Below the pieces are notes generated by a model. It saw only the letters and a list, made by a program, of their open reading frames with translations. It did no database searches and was not told the DNA's origin. A DNA stretch of 64,000 nucleotides from Rebecca billardiae RCC1528 (Eukaryota > Haptophyta), in contig OZ251225.1 of assembly GCA_965240325.2 (NCBI GenBank), positions 1,798,001 through 1,862,000 of the forward strand, read 5' to 3'. Numbering within the stretch: the first letter of the stretch is position 1; the number at the start of each line of letters is the position of its first letter. Shown here in pieces: positions 62,664 through 64,000 of the stretch. Position numbers and translations under genes: made by a program.

Positions 62664-62958
62664 GCAATCGCGGGCAATAAGGAGCTGTCACGTTAAGAAA
62701 CTGGGGATTGCTATCTGCGGATCTGGCCTAGAAACCGAGACTAGCGATTGGCTGGTTCGCTATACGCATAGTCACACTAAGAAACCGGGACTACGTCGTC
62801 CCGGCTGACGAGTGGTCCGCCGAGGGCGAGGCGCAGTCGGCCCGTCCGGGGGACGCGGCGCGCGGCCCGACTACGAGTACAGGCCAAGTCCCGACTTCTC
62901 CTGATGACTGACTCCTGGCCAGTGCGCCGCAGCATCCATGCAACATCATGCCAGATTT
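62664..62958. mobile_element. Partial copy of the CAGGCAATCG TIR element
   Basis: About 295 bp matching 46273-46577 with small indels, starting at GCAATCGCGGGCAATAAGG. The outermost bases of the left end and the entire right half with its TIR are missing, so this is a truncated copy. Confidence 0.9.
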
Positions 62959-64000
62959 ACACCTCACAATGCTACGAACTTCCGAGTTTTTGAGAATTTC
63001 TCAAAGAAGCGCAGATCCAAGGTGATCACAACAGATCGTGCGAGATTGCGTGCAGCAGCCAATGAACAAACTCAGGCAGTGCTCGTAAGGACTAATGACA
63101 ACTTAATGCTCATTAAAAAACGCAGAATTCTCACAAGAAAAACTAAAGCTGTAATCCACACAGTCTTCGCGCCACCGCTTCTTCTTAATCACAATAAGCA
63201 ACATCTATGCACAACTTAGCTGTAATTCACACGATCTTCGCGCCATGGCTTCTTCCTATTCACAATATGCAACATGTATGCACATTCGAAACCAACACAT
63301 ATAATATCAATACGACTCAACAAACAGGGACGCTGGGGCTGCACAGATATTGTAACTGGTAGAGAGAGAATCTAAGCAATCAGCAGCCTTGTAACGCATG
63401 AAGCTAAACGGGTGTTATCATACAACGTCCGAACACTTAGCAGTTAACTACAATAATTCACCGCCATATCAGCAGTATCATACCTGGCGGAACAACACGC
63501 TCCTCGCGAATCTTCCGAAGGTCCACTCGTTAATGACAGATTCACGAATCACGTGAACCCTCTCGCCCTCATCAAACCATTCACCATACTGTAAACCGAT
63601 TCACAGCTACACTTCACAACTTTTTAAATTCCCCTTTGGCCAGCCCCCAACCAACCACCACCCTCACCCAACCTCAAACCACTGACCCATTCTATGATTT
63701 AACGACACAGGTAGGACGACGCGGGTCTCCTGATTCGTCGGCGGCAGTGCCCGATCGTTGACCGATACACCAACTAACGCTGAAGAACAGGTTCGGTAGG
63801 CCACGCACCCAGTCGCCCGATGCAGGCAAGGCCGGGTGGTCCAGACACGCCGCGGAGATAACCTGCGATCATGCACGAAGACGTGTGCATCACGGCGCCG
63901 AACGCCGGGCGAAGGGGAGCAGCACAACCGGCTCTCTCGATCGGCGCACCACGGGCGCAAGGCTCGTCAGAGCCAACGCCGCCACCGTCGACCCATCAAT
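62959..64000. other. AT-richer terminal stretch, no gene recognised
   Basis: Contains a diverged ~71-bp tandem duplication (AGCTGTAATCCACACAGTCT at 63147 against AGCTGTAATTCACACGATCT at 63218). The short frames here (62938-63219 plus, 63664-63960 minus) have no recognisable motif. GC content rises again after about 63,690. A gene running off the right edge cannot be excluded. Confidence 0.5.

Overview
The window looks like nuclear DNA of a GC-rich, flagellated unicellular eukaryote, probably an alga. Genes carry short GT-AG introns (82-136 bp, every donor beginning GTG). Recognisable products include a Mis18-type kinetochore protein, tubulin cofactor A, a DDX42-type helicase, mitochondrial ribosomal protein bS16 and sperm-tail PG-rich repeats. 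Hybrid histidine kinases and an extremely long Ser-Pro3 protein fit an alga. A haptophyte is my best guess, but the sequence alone does not prove the lineage.

Layout. 1-2065 is satellite DNA: a ~120-bp repeat with an internal palindrome, then a 45-bp repeat with a 359-bp higher-order period. 2066-3193 is gene-free and ends in a (CT)n tract. 3192-6686 holds a secretory glycosyltransferase-like gene, a TA-flanked MITE and a TatD-type nuclease gene. 7469-31243 (minus strand) is the centrepiece: a four-exon gene for a ~7,800-residue membrane protein. It has a signal peptide, ~4,430 residues of Ser-Pro3 repeats, about nine copies of a ~95-residue module, IPT/TIG-like and REJ/PKD-like regions, an EGF-like motif, a GPS motif and at least five membrane segments. 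The last two membrane segments lie in small exons outside the longest open frame. 32240-35032 holds an MFS transporter and an STPGR (cilium-type) protein.

35040-38680 is transposon and palindrome territory, with a MITE nested inside a long-armed foldback element. 38778-46169 holds two tandem paralogous hybrid histidine kinases separated by a decayed coding region. 46270-46785 is another TA-flanked TIR element. 47279-49904 is a divergent pair (bS16 and a DDX42-like helicase). 50325-53304 is an inverted-repeat structure whose left arm is split by a CAGT-ended MITE. 53310-60239 holds two divergent pairs: an unknown two-helix membrane protein with a sulfotransferase-like protein, and a coiled-coil protein with a Mis18-domain protein. 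60735-61253 is a three-exon tubulin cofactor A gene. The rest is a 560-bp tandem duplication, a partial dispersed repeat and unannotatable sequence.

The genes form no operon. The most interesting functional link is ciliary: the giant Ser-Pro3/polycystin-1-like protein resembles, in size and plan, the axial protein of algal mastigonemes, and an STPGR protein and a tubulin chaperone lie within 55 kb of it.
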